64,000 nucleotides of DNA from Oxytricha trifallax (Eukaryota; Ciliophora; Spirotrichea; Sporadotrichida; Oxytrichidae). The DNA lies in the NCBI GenBank assembly GCA_000711775.1, contig ARYC01000301.1, forward strand, positions 116,265 to 180,264, given 5' to 3'. Under the pieces are notes generated by a model, which was given only the letters and a program-made list of their open reading frames with translations, did no database searches and had not been told where the DNA came from. Of the stretch, positions 1-12,175 are shown piece after piece (positions within the stretch are counted from its first letter, which is position 1; every line of letters begins with the position of its first letter). Both the position numbers and the translations under genes were made by a program.

Positions 1-368
1 CACAGAACCATTTCTTAGCATGTTTATTTTGTTCCAATTAATATAATTTTTTCTCAATGTGTCTTAGAAATCAAGTATAAGGTACATGAGAAAGAAAGCT
101 GATGAAGCCGCAAACAATAACATGGGAATGGGCATTGCACCTAGGAAAGTACATTTATTACGAATTTTTGCTTCATTAATTAAATTATCTAAGTATCTAC
201 ACATCAATTCAACAGCAAAGGCAAAAGTGGCTCTCAGTCCAATTACTCATCATAGAATAACTAAAAGATAAAGAACCAATAACATTTGAAGAGTTCTTAG
301 TATTATAGTGAAGAAGGTGGAATGATTAACTAGCATGACCTCAATACCTTCACTTTTATTGTAATATG
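1..368 (+). other. Possible coding fragment upstream of the dynein motor block
   Basis: With TAA and TAG read as Gln, 86-288 is open from an ATG at 86 to TGA, and another frame is open from about 265 to a TGA at 366-368. Neither matches a family I know. It could be the last exon or MDS of a gene that starts before the window, or IES DNA. The dynein reading frame does not extend into it: the dynein block starts at the pointer 369-377. Confidence 0.25.
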
Positions 369-377
369 AATTTTAAA
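369..377 (+). repeat. Scrambling pointer AATTTTAAA, motor-block copy
   Basis: Partner of 17269-17277. It overlaps the apparent ATG at 366, which is therefore not a real start: the true upstream protein lies 17 kb downstream. Confidence 0.85.
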
Positions 378-3300
378 CAAAAACTAAAAAATTTAAATTT
401 AAGTACCTACAACTTGGACAACAACGAAGAAGAAGACTTTACAGAGAGTGAATTAGAGGCACTTGATATGTCCCGTGAGAGAAAGAAATTCGCTTCAAAT
501 ATGTTTGGTTCAGACTTCGACATCAATCTGATTACTCAAGGTGCTTAATCTTAACACAATAAGAACAATGATGACCCCAATAATAAAGATGACACAATGA
601 ATAACTATGTTTGATCATATATTTAATGCGCATATTGTAAGAGAAGTCATTCAGAGGACTATATTTGAGACTATAATTTTGGATCAATTAAATATGCAAG
701 AGTTTGTACATGTCTAAAGGGTGCAATTAACAATGGAAGAATTCCTTTGAAAAAGACATTTCATAAGCTGAAACTCCTTAATTGCACTTATTTATGTTTT
801 AAATTCTAAAAATATTCAAATATTATACTTGATTGAATTATCTTAATTAGTTATATATATATTACTTAGACCTGCATCCTGTGTAGAGACTGGTAATGCA
901 AACAATTATTAACTTCCTTTCCTACATGAGAGATGTCGTTTTTGAATTGAAAAACAAAAAGGTAGATATTGTGGAAGATTTTGATTGGTAAAAGTAAATG
1001 CGACTTACATGGAATGGTAAAGACTCAGGCTGCAAAGTTGACTCTAGACCTTAAATTTTAATAAGAATTGAGTTCATATGGTTTTTAATTCATAATATTT
1101 CATAAAATCTTAGCAAATATTTTAATTTTGATTTATATATTGCGAGCAATAATTTTATGAAAAAATAAATATACTGGAAATTATTGTATTAAAGGGATAT
1201 TCTTTAAAATAGAATTTTTTAAGAATTCTTGCCTTATTTTGAAAAGAATAATTTGATAATAATTGAATACCTCGATATTTTATTGTGTTTTAAACTGTGG
1301 TGCTTGGACTACTCAGTAAGCCAATGAATATTTTGGTGCTTAACAAAGAGTTCCATTAACTCCACTTACAAACAAGTATTTCGTCTTTATATCAGCTGCT
1401 TTCAGAGAAAAAAGTGCTGTCTTGTTCAGAACTGTTCCCTCTCATGATAAAATATAATTTAATTTCAACTCTATAAGATTATTGCGGAGATATCTTCTAA
1501 GAATTTTCAAGTATCTGCTCAGTCCCCTTCAAAGAATACCAATGCAACCCTAAACTTTCAATGAAAAGTCTAATGCAATTCTTGAACGGTGCTGCTCTAG
1601 CTTCTGTATGGATCTTTTTTGAACATGTGGATAAACTCGACTACGTGCATCTGTAAACTTTCAACAAAGAAATTCAAATGGTTCAGCAGCAGTTTATCAT
1701 AGCTGAGTTGAGTTAAGACTCCTCAGTAATTACAGCACACATTACAGTTGGCAACCAGAGTATTTCATAGTGCTAGAGAAGCATCGAAAGAGTAAGAGAA
1801 CAAGCAAGTCTGGAGTCCAAGTAAATCAATAGTAAGAATGGAGAGGAAAGCAAGAGCAGAGGCATCAGAATTATTAATGGAAATAATCAGAACATAATTG
1901 GAGGAGGTGGAGACATCAAGATTGAAGATAACATTGATAATAACTTTAACTATGAGCATGGAAGTCCCTCTGGTTTTGAGGATGATGATATAGATGGAGA
2001 CAACAGTCTTGAGTTATAAAAGCAAAGAATAGGCAGAGAGTATGACGATCAAATTAACATCCTAACTTAGCACTAAGAAAGATTGAATAGACAGTCAAGT
2101 AAAGAAGAATTACAATATCTGGCAGGTTCAAAGAAGCCTTTCCCTCCTTATGAAAATGGCTAAAGAATCCTATAGAACTTATCTTAAATTGATATCGATG
2201 GAGAATTAGACTTCAACAACGATCATAATTAGCTAGAGGAAGACTAGTTTGAAGAGCTTAAGTTAGATGAAGGATAGAATAATTCTATTGGTGGTGGTCA
2301 CTCAAAAATAAACTCCTAGAACAAAGTATTTAATGATTCTATTGTAATTATAGAATTAAAGTATGTTTCGGAGTGTTTGCTTCAATATCTCATTAATTTA
2401 ACCTTCGCAAAGAGAAATGGGCAACTGAAGTTTCAACTGCACTTTAAAGTGCTTTCAGAGTTTTAAGTCTCACAAGACCCGAAATGCCCATTATAACTTC
2501 CATGCTACTCAAGAGTGAAGGCTTCAGAGAATACAGCAATTTGAGTGTAAAAATTAACGATGCCCTATTAAGAGTCCAAGACATGCTAAACTTAAATGAT
2601 AGAGACGATTCTTTCTCAATTACAGTCAGAGACTTAAAAAGATTGGCTAAATGTGCAAGCAGTCTACTCGAAGAGCAAATTATTAGAAAAAGTTAAGAAC
2701 AAGGCTTGTTTAACAAGCAAGAATCTTAAAGAAAGAGTAAACTATCTCAATACTCCATGGAAAAGAAAACTAAATAGCATATACTAAAAGAAATTGAGGT
2801 AGAAGACGAAAGAGATTAGAGTCAAAAGTAAATTAGAATCGCATTAGAGGATGGAATCATTTGCTACATTCTTGGGCTATTTTTGAATGAGAAACTGTGT
2901 TCATTCTATAGAAACTTATTGATTCAAGAAGATTAAGCTAAAAAGGATATTCTTTTATTTTTAATTATTGCTAAATGTATTTTAGATTTTTATAAGAATT
3001 TCTTATCATAAAAATACCTTAGTAATAATGATATTAGAGGCATCATTCAAAGTATTTTTGGAAAGTAAACAATGAAAAACTCTTAAATTTACTCAAATCC
3101 TAATAACAATTCATAAGACTCTCAATCTCAGCTTTAAAGTGTTCTTCAAGCAAAAGGTATGACAAACATGCCATAAACAGAAATTAAAAAGCTAAAATAA
3201 ATTTAAAAATCAGTTTCTTCTTCTAAACCAGTCTGCCTTATAGGCAAATAACAAACAGGGAAAAGTTTGTATATTCGAACAATTGTAAGAGATGTTTTGA

Positions 3301-6300
3301 AGCTTAGTCCAGTTTATTTTAATCCATAGACAATCTCAAATTATAGAGAAATGTATGGTATATATGATCCAATAAGTACTACTTAATTATCGAACAGTAA
3401 ATTGGGGGAGTTAAGCATTCAATTTTCAGTGTTTTAAGAAATGAAACCAATAAGGAAAGATCAGCACTTATTGTAGATGGAGAGTTTGATTAAGTCTTCA
3501 ACGAAACTTTCCTTCCTTATCTTGAATACTAAACTTTCTAAGAACAGCATAATTCTGAAGCATTTAGCAGTTAAGCTCTCACTCTCATGCTTCCTAATGG
3601 AATATAAGAAACTGTCAAGAAAAATGTTCCAATAATTTATGAAATGAGAAGCCTCGAAAATGTTTCTCCAAGATTCATTCATGCCATCTAGGTTATTAAC
3701 ACCAGAGATACTATTGATATAAAAGAGCTGGTTTAAAAAATTAAGAGCAAGATTGTCAAAAAACTAAACATTTTATTATCTTTTTACTACTTAGTAAGTT
3801 CAAAGTGAGTTAAAAGAATGCTGAAGACAGCGTCTCATATTCTTTGAATGAAATCATAGTACCTGCCCTAAATGATCTAAGAAAAGCGAAATATTTGTAA
3901 TAATCAAACTTGAAAATGGGGAGATGCTTATAATTTTGTTCAAGAACTTTCATCGCAATTTTAAATGAAATTAAACAGCTTTAATCAAATATGGATCAAG
4001 CTCTGATAAAAATATCTTTAATGACTATCTTTATGACTGTAGGAAATCTTCTCAACCAAGATGGAAAAAGAGCTCTAGAAGATATATTTAGTGGTCTTAA
4101 AAGTTAAATGGGAGTTAGAGGCTCTATTTTTAACTATTGCTTAGACTTTGACATTTTGAATATTGTAGAATTAAGACATGTTGGAATTGATAACGAATTT
4201 GTAGTCAATCCAATATTATTAAGAGCTGCTCATTATGCCTAACTTATGTTAAAGAATAATAAAGGATTTCATTTGCAAGGACAAATAGGTACTCAAAAAT
4301 CGACAACTGTCAGATACTTGCTTAAAAATTACATAACTTATTTTCTTAAAATTTCTAGCAGGATATATCATCAAGAGTTATCAAAATTCCAGTATCTTGT
4401 TTTGTGACTCAAAAATCTTTAAGAAATTTACTTTTATAAAAATAAGCAGCTCCTACAGCAAGTCCCTAACAAAAACCAATTATACTGATTCTAGAAGATG
4501 TAAATCTTATGGATGATAACCTTAACTTCAACTTACTAGATTATCTAAAGTTAACAAAACAGAACAACTTTTAAGTTTTTAATCCAAACTTCTAAAATAT
4601 CTAAAGTCTAGGTTATAAATATGTCAGTTTAATTACAAGCTCATTTGATTAAAGATAAGACAAGAACAATTCAAATATGATGTTTATCTCTTAAGATTCT
4701 GAGGAATTCGATGGATTTATGAAGCAATATATTTAAAGAAATCTGTAAGTCACTCCATCACATCAAACTTAACTTGGAAATGTAATTTATGACACCTATA
4801 AGCATCTTCAGTTGAACTCTGATAACTTTAATGTATCAAGCTAAATTAATTTTGGAAACTTGCACATTGTTTCATCTCTAATATCAAGAATAAATTAAAG
4901 CAAAGATCAAAACATCGTGGATAAAGTTCTTATTGAAGTTTAAAGAACTATCACAGATAGGATAATTTACCCAAGTTTAAAGAATAAAGTTTATGAAAAT
5001 CTTATCTTGTCCTTAAAGAGACAAATCCCTTCAAGCAATACTGATTATAAACCAAATTAAATAGACTCATTATTGTATGTTTAAAATGGAGAAAAATCTC
5101 TAACATCATTTGATTAGGTAACAGAATTTATGGGAGATTTTTCTGCACCTATTCTTAAGTAATTATGTTCTTTATACTAAAATCTTAAGAAGCCAAATAA
5201 ACACTATCTCTATGTTAGTAAAACTGGATCAGATATTTAAAGTGGTATAGAAGCTGTAGCAAATAAACTCAAATATACTATTTAAAAACCAGAAATTTAG
5301 AAATATAGAGACGCATTCACTTTGATAGAGTAAATAAATCTCTACTTGTACGAAAGTCTTAAATCTTCAAAGAGAATGATTATTTTAATCGAAGATAGTA
5401 GGATAAATGATCTTTGTTACATTGACTATTTATTAAATTTAATCACAGCAATAAAAGATAGTACTAGTCACTGCTCTTTGTCCTTCTTTAACTCACTTGA
5501 TTAGATTTTGGGAACTAATCTGAGATAGTAACTTATCGATATATCGAGGGAACACTATAATCAGCAAATCTCACACAGTCCGCACTCTGGAATTAGTAGT
5601 CCAGCTTCACCCTCTAGTTTAACAGCTTCGATAACAGACTCATAGCTTCTAATTAATGCTCTTTCTAAGATCAGTTAAAATGTTCATTTCATTTTCCTAA
5701 TATAGAACCTGCAAAATTATCAAAGTTATACCAGTAAATACAAAAGCCTAGAAACGTTGTTCTAAATAAATTTAAAATAATTTGTTTTTTATTAATTTTG
5801 ATGATTAACTTAGGTTTAGCTTTTATCCCTGAATTTAAAGATTAAAGTGAAGATATTCTAAGTGAGGTCTAAAGAATGGTACATAACTTTAGTTTGAGTA
5901 AAATTTATTCTGATAGTTACTTAAGTACAATGGACAAGACCGAAAAACTCTTCAACAACGAATACAATGCTTTTTACATTCCAGAGCACAAGGTTGACAA
6001 TATCTTAATAGACCCACTATTCGATTCTATCAACATGAACTAAGTAAATTCTGAGCTAAATTTATCATTACCCTCTGAATTTACTCTTAGTTCTTAAAGA
6101 GGCAATCTTTTTGTTGAACTTGTATAGACCATCAAGAATTTCTTATATAAGTAGTTAGCTTCTTAAAAACAATTCTATTAGCAATATTTTAATCAATATG
6201 AGGAACTTTAAGCCGATTTCATGAAGAAGATTCTTACAAAAGATCAAAGTAGTATAAGCAAGAATCACGTGGTAGTTTTCAATCTACAATTAATTCCATT

Positions 6301-9300
6301 AATATTTCCCCAATTTTGTTCCAATATATTTATAGTATCTATTCAAGATAAGATTGACCTGTTATAGTAGTAACTTAAGTACAAAGATCAGCTTTCTAAA
6401 CAAAAGGAGAAGGAAAGAAGTGACTTATCTCAAAATTTAGAAAAATTAAAAGACGATTTATAAATAAACAAGACTTCCACTGAAGGCCATGTAATTTAAA
6501 ATATATTGAGATTAAAGCAGGTGCCTAGCACCGAATACAAAACTTTAGCTTAAGCAATATAGGCAGGCTAGTTGAATGATAGCGACCAGGAAATTATTTA
6601 AGCATTACAAAGTACACTTCAAACTAAAAAACCTGTCCAATCATTCTTACTATCCCCACAAGATCTTATACAAAGATTGCAAAGCATAGTACAGTCCTAA
6701 AATATTGACTCAGTAATTCAGAGACATTAAAAATCTGTTGTCAAAAGATTGCAATAGAATGAGTAGGATAAATCTCTGATTGTTGTAATTTGTAAAGTTC
6801 TTAATGAAATATTCAAGAAAGGGTAACTCGATAAGAAATATTAAGCTCATGAGTAAAAGATCAAGGTGGCTAAAGATCAACTATCATTCATATAAACTTC
6901 GTTGAAACTCTACTAACAGTAGATGCAGGAAATAAGAGAAGAGGTTGAAGATCTATTGATTAAAGAAAAGAATATGAAAGCTGAAATGAAAGATGTAATT
7001 CAATCCTCAATAAAAAATGATTAAATTTACAATATAAATTATTTTTGATGTAATTTGTTCTGAAATACATTAATTCTATAAATTTCTATCAGCAAAATTA
7101 TAAATAATATATAAAATTTAATGTTTTATCTCTTTAAATTTGCTTTATATATTTGTATAATTACTAATTAGATAATTAGGAATTACCTTTTTTCTTTGCA
7201 TACTCATCAATAAAATATTTCAATAAAATGTAATAATTTATATATTATATAATATTTTTGGGTTGATTCGAAGAGTTGATATGAAAGATATCAAGTAACT
7301 AAGAAACGACTATAAACTGAAGTCATTACTTAAGCAAGGCAAAAAGAGTGAGTCCAAATTAGATAAAGTAAAGATAAGAATGAAAAATCTCGATGGTGAT
7401 TCCATAATTCTAGCTTGCACTGTTGCTTACCTGGGTGCTTTCTCAGTTGCTGAAAGAATGGAATTTAGAAAGCAGCTTGCTGAAAAGATTTTAGGCTCGA
7501 GAAATATAGAGTCTAGTGAGTACTGGTAGAACACACAATCTGAGCAAATTCACAGCAAATACTTCAAGAAAATCATTCAAAATGATCTAAGCCTCAAGTC
7601 AAATATCTTTAACAAACTAAATCATTTGTTTGTAGACTCATTGTTCTCTGAGTTCTTGTTTACCTATATGTTCTGTCCAACTATTCCAGTGATTTATGAT
7701 TCAGTGGGTAATTATCAACAAGAACTAACAGAGGAAATACTTGATGAGCTTAATTCTTACAAAGTTAAAGTTGTATTCAGTTCTGACTATATGATCTAAG
7801 AGAAAATTGATAATGCACTATAAATATTCCCAAATAATCCCCAAAAGGCTCAATCAAATTAACTAATATTCATTAATGATCTATGTGATTTCTCTAATCA
7901 TATTTAAGGAAAAGCTTAAGATTAATCAATTCTTCATAGGTTATCTGAAAGAGAATATTTCAAAAGAGTTGGCAGTATGCTAAGAGATAATGTCACTTTG
8001 AGTCTCCCTACTATAACTCTGTTTTCAGCAAGCTCTCATTACAATCTTAATCAAGATTACCTTGCTCAAGCCACTATAATCAATGCAACATTTGTCAACA
8101 AAAATCTATAAACCTCACATCTATCAACATCATTTCATTCATTATTATTTGTTTGAATGAAGCCTGGATTGAAATAAAGCAAATTCTCTTGAAGCACTTC
8201 CTCCCAGACAATTACCAAAAACTTACTATGATAAAGCAGTAGACCCAGCTTCTAAGGTTTAAGTTACTAGAGAGGCAGAAAGCTTTCGAGCAACTTTTTA
8301 TGAAAGTTAAAAGGCATTCTGTTGAAGAAAAAGATCATAAGGCTTTGGAAGATATCAGACTATGCTACATAGATATAAAGCAACTGGATGAGGATTATTA
8401 ATAGTACAATTAAGCATTCCATAACTTGATTAATGAACATCCATTACTTGCAAGCTACAGCAATATCTTCGTTATTGTAAGTTAAAATTTTTAATAATAT
8501 TGGCTGTTTTAGTTATTCTTCGCTCTAAAAGAGCTCTCTAAATTTACTGAAGAAATTACCTATTCTTGGAAGATCTACACAAAAGTCATTGATATGATAA
8601 TTGCCAAGATCATTAGAGATCTCACAATGAAGTAAGTTTATAATTTAGTCGTTACTTATTCAATAATAGTTTGAAAAACAAAGAGAACGAAGAAAGCGAT
8701 GGAGAGGGAGATGATCCAGATAATCCAAATAATGACGATTTGGGGGATGACGGTGGTCGAAGGAAAAAGAAGAAGGATAAGGAGTTCACAATTGATGAGG
8801 AATTTTTCCACTCTGTAATTATGCCAAGTATCTATAGCACGATTGTAGCTGGCATCAAGCAGGAGCATGTCTCACTTTTTAATCTTATATTCAGCATGGA
8901 AATCGCTCTTAAGAATAATCTTATAAAATAATTATAATTAATAAGAAGACCACAGTCAATTAGGAAGACAAAGATTTCTTTATCAATAGATTTTTCAGAA
9001 TTAAAAACTGCTATGATTGGAGACTAAACCCACACAAGCCGTCAACAATACCTACGGGATTTGCAGACATATCATAAAACCAAAGAATCAAATAGGCTGA
9101 GTATATGACAATCATTTAAATTATTTTAAAGATTAATCAAGAGAGACATACTTAAAATATACCCAGATTTAAGAAAGTTATTTGAGACAATTGAAATAAA
9201 AATTGGCAAGGAATTCACTTATAAAGAAGCCAATAACCTTCTTTACATGAAATTGTTTTTAATAAAAAGAATAATAGTTAACTTATATTAAATTGTTCAA

Positions 9301-10552
9301 GCAAGGTGGAAATAGTGAGATAAGTTCAACCTGGAAAGACTTACCCCTCATAAAGAAACTTAATATATAAAAAAGTGATTTTACTAAGTTATAAGACAAA
9401 AAAGATATCAATTTAATTTTGTCTAAATGTTGGTTTCTTATGCCCTGATGATGAATGGCGTTCAAAGATCTGCTAATTTGTGTTTGAAGAACTGACAACT
9501 ATCTTTGATTTCAACGAAGACCTGAATAAGTTGCATAATTTTATTAAGACTGCCTCATGGTCACTCCCGATAGCTCTATTCACTTCAAACTCAATTAATA
9601 TAGTAAATACTGTATGTTCAATAGCCAGCTACTATGGAGTGGGATTAGAAGTGTTGAGAACTGATTATCAGCAAAGTATCAAGAAGCACGAAAAGTACTA
9701 CATTAATAAGGACATCAATGATAACATTAAAAGTGCACAGATGGATATGGATCCTGAAAAGCCTCTTAGTAATGAAGCTGCTTGTGTGCACTACGATTAG
9801 ATATAGTTTTTTGCAATTCTATTGGTTTTTGAAATTGAATTATTATAGATCCTTCTAAGGAAGACAGATTATTAATGCAGAAGCACAACTACTAGAGGAT
9901 GTTCTCAAAGGATGAGCTAGAGATTGACGATAAGTAAATAACTCAGAATTAATCATCAATCTAACTTATTGAAAAATGTGCTGAAAATGGAACTTGGGTA
10001 TTGATATCAACTCTTAAGTTCCCTTCTTTCTGGTATAAGATTTCTAGAAAGCTTGAGAAAATGGCAAAGAAAGGTAAAGTTCTAAATACTTTCAGGCTTT
10101 TCTTCGATCTACAAGGTTATTCACTATAAGAAATTCCAGAAAGTTTTCTCTTCAATCACTCAGTGAAATTCTATCTAACTGAGAAAAACAATGAAGATAT
10201 GGAAGGATTTAATGATGTGTGGGCCAATATCCTCAATGATGATTTGTTAAATGCCAAGGATTTACATAACGTTCCCATTTTAGAACCACCTTCTGATATG
10301 GTAAAGATCAACTTAAACTTAGAATCAAATTTGTATGAGTCATCAATCGACAGTTTAATTCCTTAAATGCAAGGCCAATATTCAAAAGACCAATTGAATC
10401 CTAATCAACATCTAGCTGGCAAAAAATAAGTAAAAGATGATAAGATTACATACTCTATGAGTCAATATCAATCTAAGGACACTATCTAACTTCCTCAAAT
10501 ATTTACTCAAGATCATATGAGAGACATTTACGATATTTTTTTAATAAAGTGA
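369..10552 (+). CDS. Dynein heavy chain, motor block (germline block 3 of 3)
   Basis: C-terminal two thirds of a dynein heavy chain, the AAA-ring motor of cilia or cytoplasm. In order: end of linker (about 620-1045, with FDWQKQMRLTW), AAA1 (about 1270-1760, Walker-B-like WIFFEHVD), AAA1-2 linker (LTRPEMPIITSMLL at 2470-2515), AAA2 (P-loop GKQQTGKS near 3245; B-region IVDGEFDQ near 3470), AAA3 (degenerate P-loop GQIGTQKS near 4285; ILILEDVN near 4495), AAA4 (about 5200-5420), stalk coiled coil (about 6340-7350), AAA5 (YLGAFSVAERMEFRKQ near 7420) and C-terminal region (NGTWVLIST near 9990), ending at TGA 10550-10552. It is cut by introns and IESs, listed separately where solved. AAA1 has no recognisable P-loop and AAA3/AAA4 loops are degraded, so ATPase activity is doubtful. 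The block begins inside the linker at pointer AATTTTAAA; its upstream protein lies at 14136-17277 and 24292-27951. Family call is sure; exact exons are partly unsolved (near 600 and 4360). Confidence 0.9.
1052..1272 (+). other. IES in dynein AAA1, pointer ACCT
   Basis: AT-rich 221-bp segment between two copies of ACCT (1048-1051 and 1269-1272). Removing it with one copy joins ...KVDSRP to RYFIVFQTV in frame. The pointer is only 4 bp, so the exact cut could shift. Confidence 0.6.
2370..2434 (+). other. IES in dynein AAA1-AAA2, pointer GTTTC
   Basis: 65-bp segment between GTTTC at 2365-2369 and 2430-2434. Its removal joins ELKYVS to TALQSAFRVLS in frame, leading straight into the conserved LTRPEMPII segment. 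Confidence 0.65.
3429..3454 (+). other. 26-nt intron in dynein AAA2
   Basis: GT...AG segment of 26 nt. Removing it joins ...LSIQFS to ERSALIVDGEFDQ and brings the AAA2 Walker-B region into frame with the upstream P-loop. A CCAATAAG repeat (3367 and 3447) overlaps it, but using that repeat as a pointer gives the wrong frame. Confidence 0.6.
3794..3816 (+). other. 23-nt intron in dynein AAA2
   Basis: GTAAGT...AAG, 23 nt, contains an in-frame TGA. Removal joins LLSFYYL to NAEDSVSYSLNE. This is among the shortest spliceosomal introns expected in a ciliate; a very short IES is the alternative. Confidence 0.6.
6995..7289 (+). other. IES in the dynein stalk, pointer ATGAAAGAT
   Basis: Very AT-rich 295-bp segment between two 9-bp copies of ATGAAAGAT (6986-6994 and 7281-7289), which lie in the same codon phase. 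Removal joins ...KAEMKD to IKQLRNDYKLKSLL, leading into AAA5. Strong support. Confidence 0.85.
8477..8512 (+). other. 36-nt intron in dynein
   Basis: GTAAGT...TTTTAG. Removal joins NIFVI to LFFALKELSKF, matching the conserved start of the AAA6 region. A second intron, 8632-8669 (38 nt), follows and leads into an acidic, lysine-rich insert. Confidence 0.75.
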
Positions 10553-10576
10553 ATTGTTTTAAATAATAATTGAAAA

Positions 10577-11257
10577 ATGTCTGATCAGAGGTCTCTTTGT
10601 CATTCATTATTAATGTAAGTTACAAAAAACATATCTAATATTTATTTTTACAGGGGTTGCAACCTGCTCAGACTGAAGGCGTCAACAGACAGGTACCTCA
10701 AGAAGTCTCAAAGGGAGGGGCACATAGAATCAATATTTGTGATGAAGACGATGAAGATGAGGGTGAAGAGGAAGATGAAGCAAGTTTTATAGATTACTTT
10801 TACTATTGCTATTACTATTAATTAATTTTGTGATTCCCTTTATTTTCTATAAAAACATCATGATTATGCTAGGTGGAGAAGATTTGAGAAGCCCGACGAA
10901 CGGTTTCAATGGGCCATAGAAAATTCAGAATCGTTTGCATAAGCAAAATCTTGAAGATGAAATATCAGAGATATCAATTCATAACCACTTTATGCAGAGT
11001 GGCTTAGTCTCAAATGGATAAAGTTTAATGTTAATGGACGATATGTCAAGAATGGAAGGTGCGTTCTTAAGTGAACTTCATAATAACTTGTTATAAGTTT
11101 TTACTAGATTTAATTATAAAAATAACTTAACCAAGCATTCGCCAGAAAAATGAGCTCAGTTAACAAAGAGGAAGAACAAAAGCAATAACCAAAATACGAA
11201 ATGGTTAAGAAACCTGCACCTAATCACAAGAGGTAGCAACCTCCTTAAAAATAATGA
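10577..11257 (+). CDS. Small acidic protein of unknown function
   Basis: Starts MSDQ at 10577. Loss of a 65-bp segment with pointer CAG (10586-10588, 10651-10653) gives MSDQGLQPAQTEGVNRQ, followed by an acidic run (DEDDEDEGEEEDEA). A GT-AG segment 10794-10872 and a 38-bp IES with pointer AAG (11095-11097, 11133-11135) are then removed, and the frame ends ...KRQQPPQKQ with TGA at 11255-11257. I do not recognise a family. Low complexity and acidity suggest a disordered protein. It lies 24 bp after the dynein motor stop, inside the scrambled dynein locus, and probably forms its own nanochromosome. The 3-bp pointers are weak, so exon limits are tentative. Confidence 0.55.
10589..10653 (+). other. 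Probable IES, pointer CAG
   Basis: 65 bp between CAG copies. Treating it as a GT-AG intron from 10615 gives the wrong downstream frame, whereas the CAG junction gives the right one. Confidence 0.45.
11098..11135 (+). other. Probable IES, pointer AAG
   Basis: 38-bp AT-rich segment between AAG copies. Removal joins NNLLQ to AFARKMSSVNKEEE and avoids an early TGA. Confidence 0.45.
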
Positions 11258-11434
11258 TTAAATATGAGTGATGAAGTAATATTTAAACTAAGCATGTATA
11301 TTTGAATATAACAATTTTATTAAAAATTTGGGAAGACAATTCTTGATTTAAATCTCTAAAGTGATTTAATCCTTTACAACCCCTTTGCTGTAAATTTATT
11401 ATAATTATTATTGTAAGTATTAACATTATTTGAA

Positions 11435-11746
11435 ATGGCAGACGAGAAAAAGCACATCCCCTAAGAGGACACTTTCCACGAAGGTCCTCTCTCCCTCCTA
11501 ACCAAAGCAGTTAAGACAAATTCCCAGGTTTTAGTTAATTGCCGTAACAACCGCAAGCTCCTTGGAAGAGTGAAGGCTTTCGATAGACACATGAACATGG
11601 TGCTTGAGAATGTCTGCGAGATGTGGACGGAAACCCCAAAACCTCACAAGGGAAAGAAGGCTCACCCAGTCAATAGAGAAAGATACATCTCAAAGATGTT
11701 CTTGAGAGGCGATTCAGTCATTATTGTCATTAGAAACCCTAAGTGA
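11435..11746 (+). CDS. SNRPD2: Small nuclear ribonucleoprotein Sm D2
   Basis: A single uninterrupted 103-residue ORF starting [12 protein letters not shown], with TGA at 11744-11746. It carries the Sm1 and Sm2 motifs of SmD2: [44 protein letters not shown], then [16 protein letters not shown]. SmD2 is a subunit of the heptameric Sm ring on U1, U2, U4 and U5 snRNAs, in the nucleus. Length is slightly below the usual 110-120 residues because the N-terminus is short. It has better GC content and codon bias than its neighbours, as expected for a highly expressed gene, and contains no IES. It is nested between two blocks of the scrambled dynein gene. Confidence 0.96.
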
Positions 11747-12175
11747 AAGTGAGAGAGTCGAGATATATGAATATAAAAAGTGTAAACAAATTAACAGAGA
11801 TGCCTTATGAGATAGATAAAAGTTAATAAAAGCATTCATTAAAGATTGCTATAATTAATTCCTTAATAAAACAATATTTTACAATTATCACTCTTTTTAA
11901 AATCACTCTAAATTCAATCTATGATCCACTTTAAAGCAAATTCAAGAAAATTAGAAATATTATATAATTTTATATAAATAAAACCATGGTTGATTATTAC
12001 ACTAATCTAAACACTAATAGGAGTATTAGTGAGTTGTTTAATTAAATTAGAAAATATTAAAATATAATTAAAAAATAATGGGAAAATTGGAATTTCTCTT
12101 TCTTAATTTATTCATAAATATAATCAGTCTGATATATAATAAAGTTGACTAAAATATATTGAAATAAAAAATAAC
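11747..12175. other. AT-rich intergenic DNA
   Basis: No sustained reading frame or known motif. Probably 3' flank of the SmD2 chromosome plus germline-limited spacer. Confidence 0.5.

Noticed and set aside
366-548. Short ORF with ATG at 366 as an independent gene
   Set aside because: Its first codons overlap the scrambling pointer AATTTTAAA, and the frame continues from the dynein tail block at 17277; the ATG is incidental.
3367-3454. CCAATAAG direct repeat as an IES pointer
   Set aside because: The join puts the AAA2 Walker-B region out of frame; a 26-nt GT-AG intron at 3429-3454 explains the frame instead.
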